DNA from: Sphingobium lactosutens DS20
GTDB taxonomy: Bacteria > Pseudomonadota > Alphaproteobacteria > Sphingomonadales > Sphingomonadaceae
Length of the DNA: 64,000 bases
Assembly: GCF_000445105.1 (NCBI RefSeq)
Contig: NZ_ATDP01000103.1
Span: forward strand, 142,293 to 206,292
Direction of reading: 5' to 3'
Made by a program: the position numbers and the translations under genes. Shown here piece by piece: positions 63,498 to 64,000 of the stretch (positions are counted from its first letter, which is position 1; every line of letters begins with the position of its first letter). The notes below the pieces were generated by a model, which worked only from the letters and a program-made list of their open reading frames with translations, did no database searches and was not told the DNA's origin.

Positions 63498-64000
63498 TTA
63501 CGGCTGTCGGGCGTGCATCCAGTCGGCTGCCGCCTGCGCCTTGCTCGCCGCGGTGAAGATCGCCCGAGGCTCGTCCTTGAGCAGTTGCAGCCAGGAGGCG
63601 ATGTAGGCCGCATGATCGGGTCGCGGTTCGTGCGCGATCCCAAGATCGGCGAGCAGGAACGATGCGGTCAGTTCGGCGGTCGCTTCCTCCATGGCGAGCG
63701 CGTGCCTGGTCCACTTGGCGCTGAAATCCCGGTCAAGCCGATGGGCTGCGCCACTGGCATGAGCCGCTTCGTGAATGTGGGTGGCGTAGAAGCCGTGGGC
63801 ATCGTGGAAGGCGCTGAAATCCGGCATGTGAATGCGGTCTTCGGCGATATGATAATAGGCGCTGGCCGAGCCGTAGACAGTATCGATGCCGAGCGCGGCG
63901 ATGAAGGCTTCGGCGGCGGCGAGGCGTTCGCTCTCAGGCAGGTCCGGCGCCGGTTCGGGCGCGTAGCCATCGACCTGATCGGCGTTGAACAGGCTGAACG
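63498..64000 (-). CDS. ardC: ArdC-like zincin antirestriction protein (5' part outside window)
   Basis: The window holds the C-terminal about 167 codons of an ArdC-like protein whose start lies beyond the right edge. The zincin motif HEAAH in FYATHIHEAAHASGAAHRLD is intact, followed by AMEEATAELTASFLLADLGI with the third ligand region and HAAYIASWLQLLKDEPRAIF. In ArdC the N-terminal domain binds single-stranded DNA and the protein shields incoming DNA from restriction. It is homologous to, but clearly distinct from, the fragment at 59662-59973. It is 3 bases downstream of and convergent with merR. Confidence 0.85.
   Translation of the reverse strand, partial: FSLFNADQVDGYAPEPAPDLPESERLAAAEAFIAALGIDTVYGSASAYYHIAEDRIHMPDFSAFHDAHGFYATHIHEAAHASGAAHRLDRDFSAKWTRHALAMEEATAELTASFLLADLGIAHEPRPDHAAYIASWLQLLKDEPRAIFTAASKAQAAADWMHARQP

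Noticed and set aside
1..64000. CRISPR arrays, tRNA or rRNA genes and intact insertion sequences
   Set aside because: I saw no regularly spaced direct repeats, no tRNA-like or rRNA-like sequence and no DDE transposase gene. Reading by eye could miss a tRNA, so a tRNA search would be decisive.

Overview
The window is GC-rich DNA with dense, mostly leftward-transcribed operons. Its families (Trb-type conjugation genes with a DUF3363 relaxase, DUF736, DUF2958 and a large ParB-like protein, plus FixLJ/FnrL and a bacterial alternative oxidase) suggest an alphaproteobacterium. Sphingomonadales is the most likely order, by inference from gene content and without any database search. I saw no rRNA, tRNA or CRISPR array.

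Layout. (1) 1-11.7 kb: a nearly complete P-type conjugation cluster on the minus strand, traG-copG-trbB-C-D-E-J-L-F-G-I; trbI runs off the left edge. (2) 11.7-50.9 kb: a block of about 39 kb of metabolic and respiratory genes that separates traG from the relaxase gene. (3) 50.9-60 kb: the other half of the mobile-element backbone: relaxase, a candidate oriT, lytic transglycosylase, TraF-type peptidase, HTH protein, DUF736, a broken nuclease, a ParB-like protein, DUF2958 and the C-terminal stub of an ArdC-like protein. (4) 60.3-63.5 kb: a mercury module (merR, merT, a Cys-rich GDCC protein, merB and a MerA-like flavoprotein). (5) From 63.5 kb: a second ArdC-like gene leaving the right edge.

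The 39-kb cargo reads as a kit for life with nitrate, nitric oxide and little oxygen. nirB-nirD-nasA-cobA-moeA-mobA makes assimilatory nitrite and nitrate reductases together with the siroheme and molybdenum-cofactor steps they need. narK and an outer-membrane porin probably bring nitrate in. NasS/NasT is the nitrate sensor and ANTAR antiterminator, and both nirB and narK have leaders with hexaloop hairpins that overlap intrinsic terminators, as expected for ANTAR control. Next comes an operon of truncated haemoglobin, alternative oxidase, DUF1971, flavohaemoglobin and HPP-CBS protein, divergent from an NsrR-type Rrf2 regulator across a perfect 10-bp inverted repeat. After a solo tyrosine recombinase and a broken diguanylate cyclase comes a full cbb3 oxidase locus (ccoNOQP-GHIS) with FnrL, FixJ, FixL and a universal stress protein. 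A D-lactate dehydrogenase, OmpW and oxygen-independent HemN follow, with two FNR/FixK-like boxes between ompW and hemN.

Three genes are clearly damaged (a MASE1 membrane protein, the diguanylate cyclase and the SNase-like nuclease). These, the repeated short sequences and the truncated ArdC mark the window as a mosaic mobile region. Whether it is a plasmid or an integrative element cannot be told from the window.
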